Part shown: positions 1 through 11,267 of the stretch, piece by piece | Position numbering within the stretch: the first letter of the stretch is position 1 | Layout: each line of letters begins with the position of its first letter | Assembly: GCF_046630445.1 (NCBI RefSeq) | Contig: NC_092333.1 | Span: 717,456,001-717,520,000, forward strand | Length of the DNA stretch: 64,000 bases | Origin: Rutidosis leptorrhynchoides | Lineage: Eukaryota; Streptophyta; Magnoliopsida; Asterales; Asteraceae | Direction: 5' to 3' | Made by a program: the position numbers and the translations under genes | Notes under the pieces: generated by a model | The model's input: only the letters and a program-made list of their open reading frames with translations | Told to the model about the DNA's origin: nothing | The model's database searches: none

Positions 1-1639
1 TATGTGTTTCTCAGCCCACGATGTAAAGAATAAAAGTGATTGAAAAAGTGGGACTATGATCTCACCTTGAGTGCAAGAGTTAATAAAGTACTTCGACAAG
101 TAAACGCGTGCAAAGACAAAGCTAGTCTTGACCTAAACATATAGGTTATATCAATAACGGTAAACACAAAACGGTCAAAGATGTTCAATTAGTCCTATGG
201 CTCGTTACGACTCGATTATGAAGCATGTGAGTCAAATTGTCAAGTTTCATGCAAGATACAAGTATAGAATCATGTTAGAAAGATTGCATAATTAATTGGT
301 TAAGTTTGACAAAAAGTCAAACTTGGTCAAAGTCAACGAAAAAGTCAACATGTTCGGGTCGGGTCCCGGACTATTTTTCTATGCTAAATATTCATATACA
401 AGTATATTAAAACAAGTTTCATGTGAATCGGAGGTCCGTAGGTCATCAAACATTTCACGTGAAATGGGACGAGGAGGTCAGAATCTGACCAGGCACATCT
501 GCGCGCCGCGCGGGTATGGGGCGCGCCGCGCCACCATCTGTGCAGGTCTGTTTCTGTTTTTCCACAAGTGTGCACGAGCCAAAACCTATTCTAACACAAC
601 ACTTGACCCGTAAACGCTTATAACGCCTATCATACATCGTTGGAAAGGTATTTTGACGAGGAATGCAACTAAACACATATCATCAATCAAACTTTCACTT
701 TAAACAACCAAAAACCGCAATTAAATACTCATAATCAAAGTTCAAGTTCCAAAAACGCATTTTATGATTCGGGCAACCAACTTACATGTATGTTATGCCG
801 TTTCGAAGGTAATCAAACACACATTGCAACAAAACACTAACAATTAACATTCCATGGCATTCAAGCATCCAAAAATTCATCTCAAGAATTAGCAAACCCT
901 AATCAAGCATCACAAAATCAATAATCATGTTTTTGGAGTTTCCTTAATCCACCTATACATCAAAACGAAACTAATGATACTAGTAACACTTTTAAAACAT
1001 GCACTTTAACAATCTAACAACATTTGATCATCCAAAATCAAGGATTTAGCAAGTAATTTTCATATTGAACTAGTTACACCAAAAACAACGAATCGAGCAT
1101 ACAAATTACATACACGACATCACAATGAGCCATAGACACTAATTAACAACTTTATAAGTTAAAAACATCAAGAACACAAAAATCTAGTGATTTTAGAAAG
1201 TTACCCAAACGAGATGAGGTTGGTATGAAATCGAAGAGGAAGATGCAAGGATTCCAAATATGTAATTTGTTTTGTTGTAAGCCTCCTAGATCGAATTTAG
1301 ATGATGATTTTATGAAGTTGGGGTTTGTGTGTGTGTTCTTGCTAGAGAGAAAGAGAGAGAGAGGGAGATGGTTGAATGGTGGTGATTGGGGTGGACTAGT
1401 TGACCTAGTCAACTAGTTTGCCCCGTGTCAATTTTAGTCCCTCGAGTTTAGAAGCGGGTGCGGGATTTAACCGATCGAATATTTTTAAAACGCAAGTTAA
1501 CGAGAGATGTTATAATTAAATAACGAGAATATTATGAACGTTCGTCAACGGAGTCGACGAATTTAAATACGAAAGATATTATTTAAAAAAAAAAAGACGG
1601 TGTTAAAATAAATTTAACGGAAAAACGCGGGATGTTACA
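1..1639 (-). mobile_element. Partial gypsy-type LTR (element E)
   Basis: The plus strand ends in GCGGGATGTTACA, the reverse complement of TGTAACATCCCGC, a common start of plant Ty3/gypsy LTRs. The element therefore reads on the minus strand and continues off the left edge. Near its left end it has a block (ctcagccc... taaagaataaaag ... ctcacc) that also occurs in the LTRs of the other gypsy elements in this window. No second LTR or target duplication is visible, so whole element and solo LTR cannot be told apart. It holds a GC-rich patch (476-532) and a GA-rich run near 1349-1370. Short open frames inside have no support. Confidence 0.6.
476..532. repeat. GC-rich palindromic patch inside LTR E
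   Basis: GGTCAGAATCTGACC (476-490) is a near-perfect inverted repeat. The 11-mer GCGCGCCGCGC then occurs twice, at 501-511 and 521-531, in otherwise AT-rich DNA; GGCGCGCC in the second copy is itself palindromic. It may be an LTR promoter element comparable to the GCGATCGC palindromes in the A-family LTRs. That role is inference. Confidence 0.5.
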
Positions 1640-1954
1640 CCATGAATGCAACGTAAGTTTTAACGAAGTCCGAACGTTAGTTGAAAAACATAACAGGAAA
1701 AAATCAAAGTGAAACCAAGTTAAAATTTAATACCTAATCTTTATAATGTTAACTTATTTCGTTTTTAAAAACTTTCAAACATAATTTTCCACATTAGCAA
1801 AATCTTCTCCTAAAAACCTGGTATTTCAATTTGTCACATCTACGACTGAATCTTGACATGTGCAAGGTGTATACTTGCACAAGGCTAATAATTCAAAAAG
1901 GCCTACAAGTTATTCTAACATACATCTAACTCTTTGTTTTAATATGTACATACC
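1640..1954. other. AT-rich spacer, nothing recognised
   Basis: Unique-looking AT-rich DNA between the end of LTR E and a SINE-like block. There is no sustained open frame, tRNA or repeat structure I can support. Confidence 0.5.
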
Positions 1955-2155
1955 CACGTGATGGTTGTGGAGTAGTTAGGGTATAACTTTCTAAAATAGA
2001 GGTAATGAGTTTGAATCCATAAAACTGGAAATAGTAATCCCCTCATGGCCATGAAGGTTCACCCGCAATGACTTCGGGATACTATGAAAGCGGTAGCCGT
2101 CCTGAAATTAATTGGCTCCCAAAGTGGGTCAAAAATTCAGGTATTCGTAAACTAT
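1955..2155 (+). mobile_element. Possible tRNA-derived SINE
   Basis: An A-box-like string (tgtggagtagttagg, 1966-1980) is followed about 38 bp later by a B-box-like string (gagtttgaatcc, 2007-2018; compare GGTTCGAATCC), the spacing of a polymerase III tRNA-type promoter. No tRNA cloverleaf forms, and about 130 bp of non-tRNA sequence follows, as in plant SINEs. I see no clear tail or target duplication, so this is tentative. Confidence 0.35.
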
Positions 2156-2699
2156 GTCAATACTTCAAATTTCGAAAGAACATTCCACTCCAATGAAATG
2201 GGCTCCAACAATATACGTACATAATTGTTTCCTAATTAGTTGAAGTGAATTCTATCTTTTAACACAAATTTCACCGTCATCACATATCTGTTATTGTCTT
2301 GACGAGGAGCATAAATTCTAATATATATGCAAAATTAAACTTCCGGTTACAAAATGATTACTTTCTACTTATCGAAAAAGACCTTAATAGAACGACATTG
2401 TTCGGAATTATTTCTCTTTAAAATGTGGAACATTTTTTATTTTTATTTTTTACAAAAACAAAGAATATTATATTCAAAGATTAAAAATTAAAAGTTGAAC
2501 GAACCGAACGATACAACAGGATCATGGAAAGCTCGAAACTAAAAAACAAAAGTTTAACTGATATTTATGACCGTGCATATTGTAAAAAAAACAAAACTTT
2601 ACGACCAACCAACCAAATCTAAAAATGACGCACCATGCATATTGCAAATAATTTTAAAACTTCCAAAAACATTAAATTTAATTTCACGTTATAATCACA
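2156..2699. other. AT-rich upstream spacer
   Basis: Non-coding AT-rich DNA upstream of defensin gene 1. I see no open frame, repeat or recognised element. Homology to the upstream region of gene 2 becomes visible only from about 2700 on. Confidence 0.5.
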
Positions 2700-3009
2700 A
2701 TAACTAATGAAATTATGATATTTACAAAATTATTTGTAGTTCCATATCTTAGAAATCTAAAGAGAACACATGCATGATCAAGGTTTATCTACCCTATCAA
2801 AGTCGATTTATATAAATCAACACGTGCTGAAATACATAACTCTAACTGACAGGTGATTTAATTTAATTTCTTGAATATTAATATTAGTGATCCTCTTCTA
2901 CACGTATATAATTTATAATTAAACCTTCTTCTTTCTTCTATAAATACCCCCTACCATCTTCATCTTCAACTCATCCAACTCAAAGCGAGTGTTCTATAGC
3001 TTAATCGAA
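2700..3009 (+). promoter_or_regulatory. Promoter and 5' UTR of defensin gene 1
   Basis: A TATA box TATAAATA lies at 2939-2946, about 64 bp before the ATG. A G-box core CACGTG lies at 2821-2826, preceded by ccctatcaaagtc and a tatataaa string. The same three blocks, in the same order and at similar spacing, lie upstream of gene 2 (44640-44923). This shows that the tandem duplication included the promoter, and it points to the conserved strings as likely control sites. Confidence 0.7.
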
Positions 3010-3849
3010 ATGGCAAGAAGATCATTTGTTGTCTCCGCAGTTCTTCTGATCCTATTTTTTATCGCTATCTCAGGTATATTATTAATCCAACCCAAATAGA
3101 ATTTAATTAGCACATTTTGTTTTCCTACAATATTCAACATGATATGCAATAAAAACCTCTTATACATGTTTATATAACGTCATAAGTTTATACAAAAATA
3201 CATCTCTATTTCAAAGTGTCTTATAATATCGTTCAACAGATTAATAGTCTAGTAACTTAAATTATATATATACTAAAAAGCCAACGGGTTTTCTATGGAT
3301 CACGATGGCAGTTTTGTAATTATCTCCAACTTCAGGGTAAAACGGTAAATTGCTTTTTTAAATTTGTTTTTTATTTTCTTGGAAACTTTTTTTTCAACCA
3401 TTTTTCCCGCAGGAAATGCGAGTATATATTACTCGTTTTTACTATATGTGATATTACTAAGTTTCGTTTTTATTAAACCGAATGAATTGGACGTTACAGA
3501 AATAGCCGAGGCAAAGTTATGTGAAACACATAGCAAGACATATTCCGGAAAGTGTGACAACAAAGAGTGTGACAAAAAGTGTATAGAATGGGAAAAACAA
3601 GAGCATGGAGCATGCCATAAGGTTGAAGGTAAAAACACATGTTTCTGCTACAGTGAATGCAGCAAGACACCTCCAACCAAAGACAAGAAGCCAGCTCCTC
3701 CTGATGCTTTAAAGCCACCACCAACTGACGGCGGCTCTCCACCTGCTGATGGTGGCTCACCTCCTCCTCCAGCTGAAGGTGGTGATGGTGGCGGTGAAGG
3801 TGGCGGTGAAGGTGGCGGTGACGGTGGCGGCGCACCTCCAGCTCATTAG
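3010..3849 (+). CDS. Secreted defensin with proline/glycine-rich tail (Art v 1-like), gene 1
   Basis: Two exons: 3010-3073 and 3500-3849, with a 426-nt GT-AG intron after the first base of a Glu codon; 137 residues. Exon 1 encodes a signal peptide (MARRS, then a long hydrophobic run), with cleavage probably just before AKLCE. Exon 2 encodes a defensin domain with eight cysteines (KLCE, GKCDN, KECD, KKCI, GACH, NTCFCY, SECS), expected to form four disulfides. A Pro-rich linker follows, then Gly-rich DGGGEGGG-type repeats ending APPAH. The layout and motifs SKTYSGKCDN and IEWEK closely match Art v 1 of mugwort and its ragweed and sunflower relatives, which are abundant secreted pollen proteins whose prolines are hydroxylated and arabinosylated. 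The start is set by the signal peptide and a TATA box 64 bp upstream. The splice sites are supported by identical phase and position in gene 2. Pollen expression is inferred from the family. The longer open frame that runs through the intron lacks a signal peptide and was not used. Confidence 0.9.
3074..3499 (+). other. Intron of defensin gene 1, with extra AT-rich DNA
   Basis: The intron starts at gtatat and ends at gttacag. It is 426 nt, against 137 nt in gene 2. The two introns align at their ends, and the excess (about 3200-3470) is AT-rich, with ...atatatatactaaaaagcc, which loosely resembles plant Helitron ends. A good-looking decoy acceptor (tttttcccgcag, 3401-3412) lies inside the extra DNA. 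Confidence 0.6.
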
Positions 3850-4062
3850 GTTGAAGCTGCTGAAGAATTAAATACTAATCATTCTCAAAAAGATTATAAA
3901 CATTATAAATAAGATGAAAATGCTTAATACTTAACAAGGTTAATTAGCATTTTCCAGAGTGTAATTTGTTTATTGTATGTGTAATCAAATTACTACTTAT
4001 GAATTGAATTCATGCCAAATTCTATGATATCTTTTTTCTTTTATTATAATTAATTAATACTG
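3850..4062 (+). terminator. 3' UTR and polyadenylation region of gene 1
   Basis: Downstream of the stop, AATAAG (3908-3913) is a likely poly(A) signal variant, and TGTAAT-rich strings follow near 3960-3985. The block aaggttaattagcatttt recurs downstream of gene 2, so the duplication extended past the 3' UTR. Confidence 0.5.
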
Positions 4063-4320
4063 GGTGCCTATACGTGGCGAATCCAGGATTTAAACTCAAT
4101 GGAGTTCTGAAATTATTTTTCACAACTAATTATTTTTTACGGGTACTTTAACAGTTGTTTACCTCTAAAAAACTACAGATCCTAAAAATATACGGGTTCC
4201 TGTAGTAAAATTTAGTGGTGTCATGTACGATTTGAAGAGTACTTCGTAAAAAAACTTTTAAAAACTAGTGGGGTCATGGGACCCCACTCCTCAATGCCTA
4301 GCCTCGTCACTGGTGCCTAT
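4063..4320. mobile_element. MITE-like element with flanking direct repeats
   Basis: GGTGCCTAT occurs at 4063-4071 and again at 4312-4320. The about 240 bp between them begins CGTGGCGAATCCAGG and ends with the complement of AGTGACGAGGCTAGG, an imperfect terminal inverted repeat of about 15 bp. A 9-bp duplication would suit a Mutator-like or hAT-like non-autonomous element. No coding is seen. The remaining 4321-4554 is plain AT-rich spacer. Confidence 0.45.
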
Positions 4321-5611
4321 CGAGTTTATGACAAATCCATTCCATTTAATGAACTCTATGTACGTATGATCTAAATTGTTTTAGTAAAAGAAGTGTGAGC
4401 CAAAACATTAGTGTGAATTTTTTCCAACCATATACGAATATTTTGGTTCATAGTATCCTTAATTGGAAGTTAATGTTATAAACATAACTAATGCACTGAT
4501 AGTGATCATGCTGCATAAAAACTTAATTGGTTATATAAACATAAACATAACTATTAATTTGTAACGACCCGTCAAAATCGTTATTGACGCGGCACGTTAA
4601 TCATTGATTCCACAGTGAGGTTTTGACCTCTATATAATACGTTTTGATAAAATATTGCATTCATTAAAATAAGTGACTTTCTAAACATAGAAAGTTATAA
4701 ACATATGGACGAGTGCTTATGTATAAGCAAAACCCCAAAATACATAAGTCTTTAATTTACAGGTTGACATCACAGTCCAATTATTTATTACACAGCGCAG
4801 TTTTATTTTGAATGCAATAAACTTTGTACAAAGCATGAGAGACTCCATGCAGGCAACAAGCACATCACAGCGGAAGCATTCTAAGGACCTGAGAATAAAA
4901 CATGCTAAAAAGTCAACACGAATGTTGGTGAGTTATAGGTTTAATTGCTCGAGTCATAAGTATATAAAGATAGACCACAAGATTTCATCAAAACTTTATC
5001 AATAGATTCTACGTAACAGAGCACCCTGGTAACTAAACTTAACGCTATAAGGATAATTACCCCATTCGTTTTAATACACGCAAACCAACGTGTCATAAAC
5101 TCAAATAACATACGTCCGTTAAAAGGCTAGCGCTCTAGCTCGGACGGGGATGTCAAGCCCTATGGATCCATATACAATTTTTCGTGCCCACCAGTCCATA
5201 TCCTATGTACTGGCAGCTACTAGTTACCAAAGCTAAGGGATTTTCGGTTTAACTCAGTGTAGAATTTAGTATGTACTTGTGTCTTATTGCGTTTAAAATA
5301 AATTGCATGTATTCCCAGCCCAAAAATATTTAAAGTATTTAAAAAGGAAGACTATAAACTCACAGTTCAATATTGAGACTCAATATTGTAGGCAAATTGC
5401 GTAGACGTAATGATGGTAGACGACTGTATGGGTGGCCTTGGATTCAAGAACAATACCCCGAACAATACCCAATATTTCCTTAGCTTAAAGCGGTTTGAAA
5501 CCCGAATTAAAAACACCCTCGTATATACCTTATTATTATTAAACTTAAATTTAAAATTATAATTATAATATAAATATAAATAAATTACAGAAGAAAGAAG
5601 TGTAAGGAATT

Positions 5612-5910
5612 CGTCGAGGAAACTGACGTATTTATAGTACTTTTCCATTTACTGTAGCCCATGCGATCGCATGGCCGCCTTATCCGTTTTTGTTTGCTAG
5701 TTCGTCGACATCAAATGTGTGTACTGTAGCAAATAGTGTACTGTAGCAAATAGTATTTACTGTAGCAAATTGTGTTTAATGTAGCAATAGTGCTTACTGT
5801 AGCAAAGTCGTTTTCACTGTAGCTACTGTAGCAAAGTCGTTTTCACTGTAGCAAATAGTGTTTTACTGTAGCAAATACGTTTTTACTGTAGCAAATAGTG
5901 TTTTACTTGT
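5612..5910 (-). promoter_or_regulatory. U3 promoter region of A's LTR
   Basis: Reading on the minus strand there are about ten spaced copies of GCTACAGT (5722-5905), then a palindrome ATGCGATCGCAT (within 5655-5675), then CTATAAATAC about 25 bp further on. The order repeat-palindrome-TATA is typical of an LTR enhancer and core promoter. The other LTR has the same order at 41460-41795, there with two palindromes. Confidence 0.6.
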
Positions 5911-5915
5911 ACATC

Positions 5916-5924
<9 letters not shown>

Positions 5925-5967
<43 letters not shown>

Positions 5968-5973
5968 AATATG

Positions 5974-6060
<87 letters not shown>

Positions 6061-6119
6061 ATATGTATATATGTATATATGTATATATATATATGTATAT
6101 ATGTATATATATTTACATA
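5925..6119. repeat. AT-rich microsatellite in A's 3' LTR
   Basis: An (AT)n tract interspersed with GTAT units. The matching stretch of the 5' LTR (41806-41945) is arranged differently, with a pure (AT)n block followed by (GT)n. The Tyr/Ile-rich frames it produces are artefacts. Confidence 0.9.
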
Positions 6120-6189
6120 AAATCATATAGAGAATTGGTTTTAAATTAGTTGAAATTTTCTGGGTCTTCGTCCCGAAATTTTGAGTAGT

Positions 6190-9100
6190 ACCTGTTTTAT
6201 GAGCGATATCAGTGAACAAATGTGGATAATTTTGCTTCATTTGATCCTCACGTTCTCAAGTAAACTCGGGTCCTCGTCTAGCATTCCAACGAACTCTAAC
6301 TATCGGTATTTTGCTTTGTTTTAATTGTTTGACTTCACGGTCCATGATTTCAACAGGTTCTTCGATAAAATGGAGTTTATCATTGATTCGTATTTCGTCA
6401 AGAGGAATTACGACATCCTCTTCAGCTAAACATTTCTTTAAATTTGACACGTGAAATGTGCCATGAACACTACTAAGTTCTTGCGGTAGCTTTAATCGAT
6501 AAGCAACTGCTCCAATTCTTTCGGTGATTTTAAAGGGTCCTACGTACCTAGGACTTAGTTTTCCTCGTTTACCGAATCGTACAACACCTTTCCAGGGTGA
6601 CACTTTTAACATGACTTTGTTGTCCACTTGAAATTCTAGAGGTTTTCTTCTTACATCAGCATAACTCTTTTGGCGACTCATGGCCGTTTTCAATCGCTGT
6701 TGTATTTGAATGATCTTTTTAGTGGTTTCGTGAATAATTTCTGGTCCGGTAAGTTGTCTTTCTCCTACTTCACTCCAACAAATAGGAGATCTGCACTTTC
6801 TACCGTAAAGTGCTTCAAATGGCGATGCGTTGATGCTCGTATGATAGCTATTATTGTATGAAAATTCTGCCAATGGTAAGTGTCGATCCCAACTGGTTCC
6901 AAAGTCAATCACGCATGCCCGTAACATGTCTTCCAATGTTTGTATTGTTCTTTCACTTTGACCATCTGTCTGTGGGTGATAAGCGGTGCTCATATCTAAT
7001 CGAGTTCCCAATGCTTTTTGTAATGACTGCCAAAAACGTGATGTGAATCGGGTGTCGCGATCAGATATGATGGAGATGGGTACACCATGCCTGGAAACTA
7101 CTTCCTTCAAATATAGGCGTGCTAATTTCTCCATACTGTCTGTCTCCTTTATTGGTAGAAAGTGAGCTGATTTAGTTAGACGATCAACTATTACTCAAAT
7201 AGTATCATGACTACTTGTAGTCCTTGGCAATTTTGTAATGAAATCCATGGTTATTCTTTCCCATTTCCACTGCGGAATTTCCGGTTGTTGCAGTAATCCT
7301 GACGGCTTTTGGTGCTCAGCTTTGACCTTTGCACACGTCAAACATTTACTTACATAAGTAGCAATTTCTGTCTTCATATTAGGCCACCAATAGAACTTCT
7401 TGAGATCGTGGTACATTTTCCCATTTCCTGGGTGAATTGAGTACCTCGTTTTGTGTGCTTCATCCAGTACTAGTTGCCTTAGATTACCATGTTTTGGTAC
7501 CCATATCCTACCAGCAAAATACAGGGTTCCATCGGCTTTTACTTCAAGTTGTTTTTCTAACCCTTTGCTCATTTCGCCTTTTTCGATTTCTGCTTTTAAA
7601 GCCTCTAACTGTGCTGCTTGAATTTGCTTTGTGAGATCAGTACGAATTGTAATGTTCAAAGCTCGGACCCTAAGAGGTTTTACTCTTTCTTTCCGACTTA
7701 GGGCATCAGCTACAACATTAGCCTTTCCGGGGTGGTAACGGATTTCACAATCGTAATCGTTTAACAACTCTACCCAGCGACGTTGTCTCATATTGAGTTG
7801 TTTTTGATCAAAAATATGCTGAAGACTCTTATGGTCGGTGTACACTGTACACTTGGTGCCATATAGATAGTGTCTCCATATTTTGAGTGCAAAAACTACT
7901 GCTCCAAGTTCCAAATCGTGCGTCGTATAGTTCCTTTCGTGAATTTTTAGTTGTCGTGAGGTGTATGCAATAACTTTTGTGCGTTGCATTAATACACATC
8001 CTAAATCTTGGCGCGAAGCGTCACAATAGATCACGAAATCATCATTTCCTTCCGGTAATGACAAAATGGGTGCAGACGTTAACTTCTTCTTTAATAACTG
8101 GAATGAGAATTCTTGTTCCGTGGACCAATCATACTTCTTTCCCTTTTGAGTCAATGCAGTTAAGGGTTTGGCGATTTTAGAGAAATCTTGAATGAATCTT
8201 TGGTAGTAACCAGCAAGACCTAAGAATTGGCGGATTTGTGTTGGAGTCTTCGGTGTTTTCTATTTACTAATGGCTTCGATCTTGGCAGGGTCAACTTTAA
8301 TTCCATGTTTACTGACAACATGGCCTAAAAACTGTACTTCTTGTAACCAGAAATCATACTTCGAAAATTTTGCGTACAATTCTTCTTTCTTGAGTATCTC
8401 TGGTACCAGTCTTAAGTGTTACTCATGTTCTTCCTTGTTCTTCGAGTAAATCAATATGTCATCGACAAAAATAATGACAAATTTATCTAAATACGGTCTA
8501 CAGATGCGATTCATTAGATCCATGAATACTGCTGGAGCATTAGTCAATCCAAAAGACATGACTAAAAATCCATAGTGACCGTAACGGGCTTTGAACGCGG
8601 TTTTAGGAACATCTTCTTTCTTCACTCTTAGCTGATGATATCCGGAGCGTAGATCAATCTTAGAATAAACACTTGATCCTTGTAATTGATCAAACAAATC
8701 ATCAATCCTCGGTAATGGGTACCGATTCTTGATCGTTAATTTGTTTAATTCTCGGTAATCTATGCACATTCTCATAGATCCATCCTTCTTCTTGACGAAC
8801 AGAATAGAAGCACCCCAAGGTGAAAAACTGGGACGAATAAATCCACGGTCCGATAATTCTTGCAACTGATTTTGTAATTCTTGCATTTCTGAAGGTGCAA
8901 GTCTATATGGGGATCGGGCTACAGGTGCGGCTCCTGGTACGAGATCAATATGGAATTCTACACATCTGTGTGGAGGTAGCCCCGGTAATTCTTCTAGAAA
9001 TACTCCGGGATATTCTCTTACAACCGGCATGTCATCAATGCTTCTTTCTTCAGTATCGATCTTCTTTACGTGTGCCAGAATATCATAACAACCTTTTCTT

Positions 9101-9985
9101 ATAAGTTTCTGGGCCTTCATACAGCTGATAAGGTTCAGCTTCGAGTTGCTCTTCTCCCCATAAATCATTAATGACGTTTCATCTTTACGAGGGATGCGGA
9201 TTTCTTTTTCAGCACAAACAACTTCCGCTCTTGTTTTGGACATCCAGTCCATGCCAACGATTACGTCAAAACTTCCTAATTCTACGGGTATCAAATCGAT
9301 TTTGAAGGTTTCACCAGCGAGATTTATTTTGCAACCATGGCTAATTTTATCGGCTTTTATCAGTTTACCATTAGCTAATTCAATAGTATATTTATCGTCT
9401 AGAGGCAATGATGCACATTTTAGTTTAGAACTAAAGTCTTTACACATATAACTTCTATCATCACCCGTATCAAACCTAATAGAAGCTAGTTGATTATTAA
9501 CGGTAAACGTACCCGTGACAAGATTAGGATCCTCACGTGCTTCACTGATACTAACATTAAATTCCCTCCCACGTGCGGGTTCTTTGTTCTTCTCCTTATC
9601 AGGGCATTGATTTATAAAGTGACCAGACTTCCCGCATCCAAAACATTTCTTGACATTGGTCGGTTTTGTCTTTACTTCAGAAACGGTGGCATAACAATCT
9701 TTCGCCACATGTCCTTTCTTGTTGCACTTTTCACAGACAACTTGGCAATAACCTGCATGATGTGTGTAACATCTTTTGCAGAACGGATGGGGTCCCTTAT
9801 AGTTTGGACTTGCAGTTGCCCTATCTTGTTTACCTTTAAAAGTTTCTTGTTTCTTCAGGTGAGTACTTTTGCCCTTATCGTCTTCCCATTTCCTCTTTCC
9901 TTCAGTTGTCTTGACTTCGGTAATTGGTGCCTTAATCAAACTCTCTGTGATCTGGTCCATTAGTTGGTGTGCCATTGTCATGGCT
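6190..9985 (-). pseudogene. Broken pol of element A
   Basis: Domains in order on the minus strand: two CCHC zinc knuckles ([14 protein letters not shown] and [14 protein letters not shown]); an aspartic protease with the DTG-type site; reverse transcriptase with YRELN, FVDD and [11 protein letters not shown]; RNase H with YCDAS and TDHKSL; integrase with an H-H-C-C zinc finger ([11 protein letters not shown]) and a catalytic core; then a chromodomain-like end. This is a complete domain set for a Ty3/gypsy chromovirus but it is no longer one open frame, with about four breaks. Confidence 0.9.
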
Positions 9986-9987
9986 TC

Positions 9988-10608
9988 CTACATCGTATTC
10001 GGTTTGGACGATGTAACATTTCCTTTGATATTGATCGATAAACCGTCAATATACATTTCTATCTTTCGTTTCTCGTTTGGCACCAATTCGGGACACAACA
10101 AGGCTAGTTCCATGAAATGCTTTTCATAGTTATTGAGATTCGCACCGAAAACCTTCAGATTACGTAACTCAGATTCCATTTTTCTGATCTCGTTTCGAGG
10201 ACAGTACTCCTCGATTAGCATCTTTTTCGGTTCTTCCCAAGAGATATCATATGCCGTATCTACTCCTTCTGCTTTAGCATAATTCTTCCACCAAGTAAGT
10301 GCACCGTCTTGCAATGTGCACGAAGCATACTTTGACTTGTCTCCGTCCGCACAATTACTGATTTTGAAAACGGACTCCATCTTTTCAAACCACTGGGTTA
10401 GACCGACTGGTCCCTCGGTTCCACTAAACGTATGTGGTTTGCATCCTTGAAAAGTTTTGTATGAGCATCCGTTTTGTGAGTTTGTGTTTACGGCTGCTGC
10501 TTTGGCTGCTGCTTCGGCTGTTGCTTTTGCTGCCTCAGCTGCAGCAATTCTTTCATTCACACGTTTCTCGACTAGTTCCTCAAACTCAGCATCTGACATT
10601 TGAGACAT
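9988..10608 (-). pseudogene. gag region of element A
   Basis: A 206-residue frame beginning MSQMSDAEFEELV, with an Ala/Lys/Glu-rich coiled N-terminus and then a gag capsid-like block (TFSGTEGPVGLTQWFEKME, ALTWWKNYAK, YCPRNEIRKMESE). The zinc knuckles sit in the next frame downstream. The capsid motifs are typical of plant gypsy gag. It belongs to the broken gag-pol of A. Confidence 0.85.
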
Positions 10609-11267
10609 GTTTCTTCAATAAATACAACAGAGATAATTTAATCATATAGAATATTATAGGTAAAATGAGTTGTCAATAGTTAATCGTAGCATATTAATAA
10701 TATGAACCAATTATTATAAAAGCCTTTTCTTCTTATTAACGTTTTATAATTATTTCTAGGGTATTAACTACCCGTTAAAGTTCATACTTAATAGCTTAGT
10801 ACAACAATTAACTATTACAATTCAAATAATATTCTATTATGAAAAATTATAGCGAGTTACTACGTTATTATTTAGTAATAATAATAAGTATTAATAATAC
10901 AAATAATCATTCCATGCTTCTATTATTAATAATCATTCCATGCTTATATCATTCCATGCTTCTATTAAACCAAAATAATACAATACCATACAATTCTGAA
11001 ATTTTACATATGCTTATTTTACATAACAAGATAGAGTAGCACACATAAGCAATAGAATAGCGCATGGAAGATTTATGGTTGCGAGGTCGTTTATTCAGAA
11101 CTATCAGAAACTTCTTCCCATTTGGTTCTCTCTGCCAATTGTTTGTGTGTACATGGTCCGACAGACATTCTGGGAGTGTATTTAATTTTTGGTTGGGGTT
11201 TTGAGGTACCCGTTGCCTCGGTGGGTTTAATACAATAAGGGTGGTTACGGACCGAATGGTCTTGTTT
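10609..11267. other. AT-rich spacer of element A between gag and extra ORF
   Basis: AT-rich DNA with a small tandem block (tcattccatgctt repeated about three times near 10907-10962). I see no coding signal. On the sense (minus) strand it separates the extra ORF from gag. Confidence 0.5.

Larger units (their letters stand above)
4560..6165 (-). repeat. 3' LTR of element A
   Basis: It starts TGTAACGACCCG and matches the split 5' LTR (11928-12397 and 40850-42009) along its length, with differences of a few percent by eye. It contains, reading on the minus strand, a long AT tract, a TTTGCTACAGT minisatellite, a palindrome and a TATA box. Confidence 0.85.

Noticed and set aside
1961-2020. tRNA gene suggested by A- and B-box-like strings
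   Set aside because: No cloverleaf stems can be paired; kept only as a possible SINE.
3494-3835. His/Arg-rich minus-strand frame opposite the defensin exon
   Set aside because: Shadow of the Gly/Pro-rich repeats on the plus strand.
3364-3849. Single 161-residue open frame through the defensin region
   Set aside because: It runs through the intron and lacks a signal peptide. The two-exon model has proper splice sites and is repeated exactly in gene 2.
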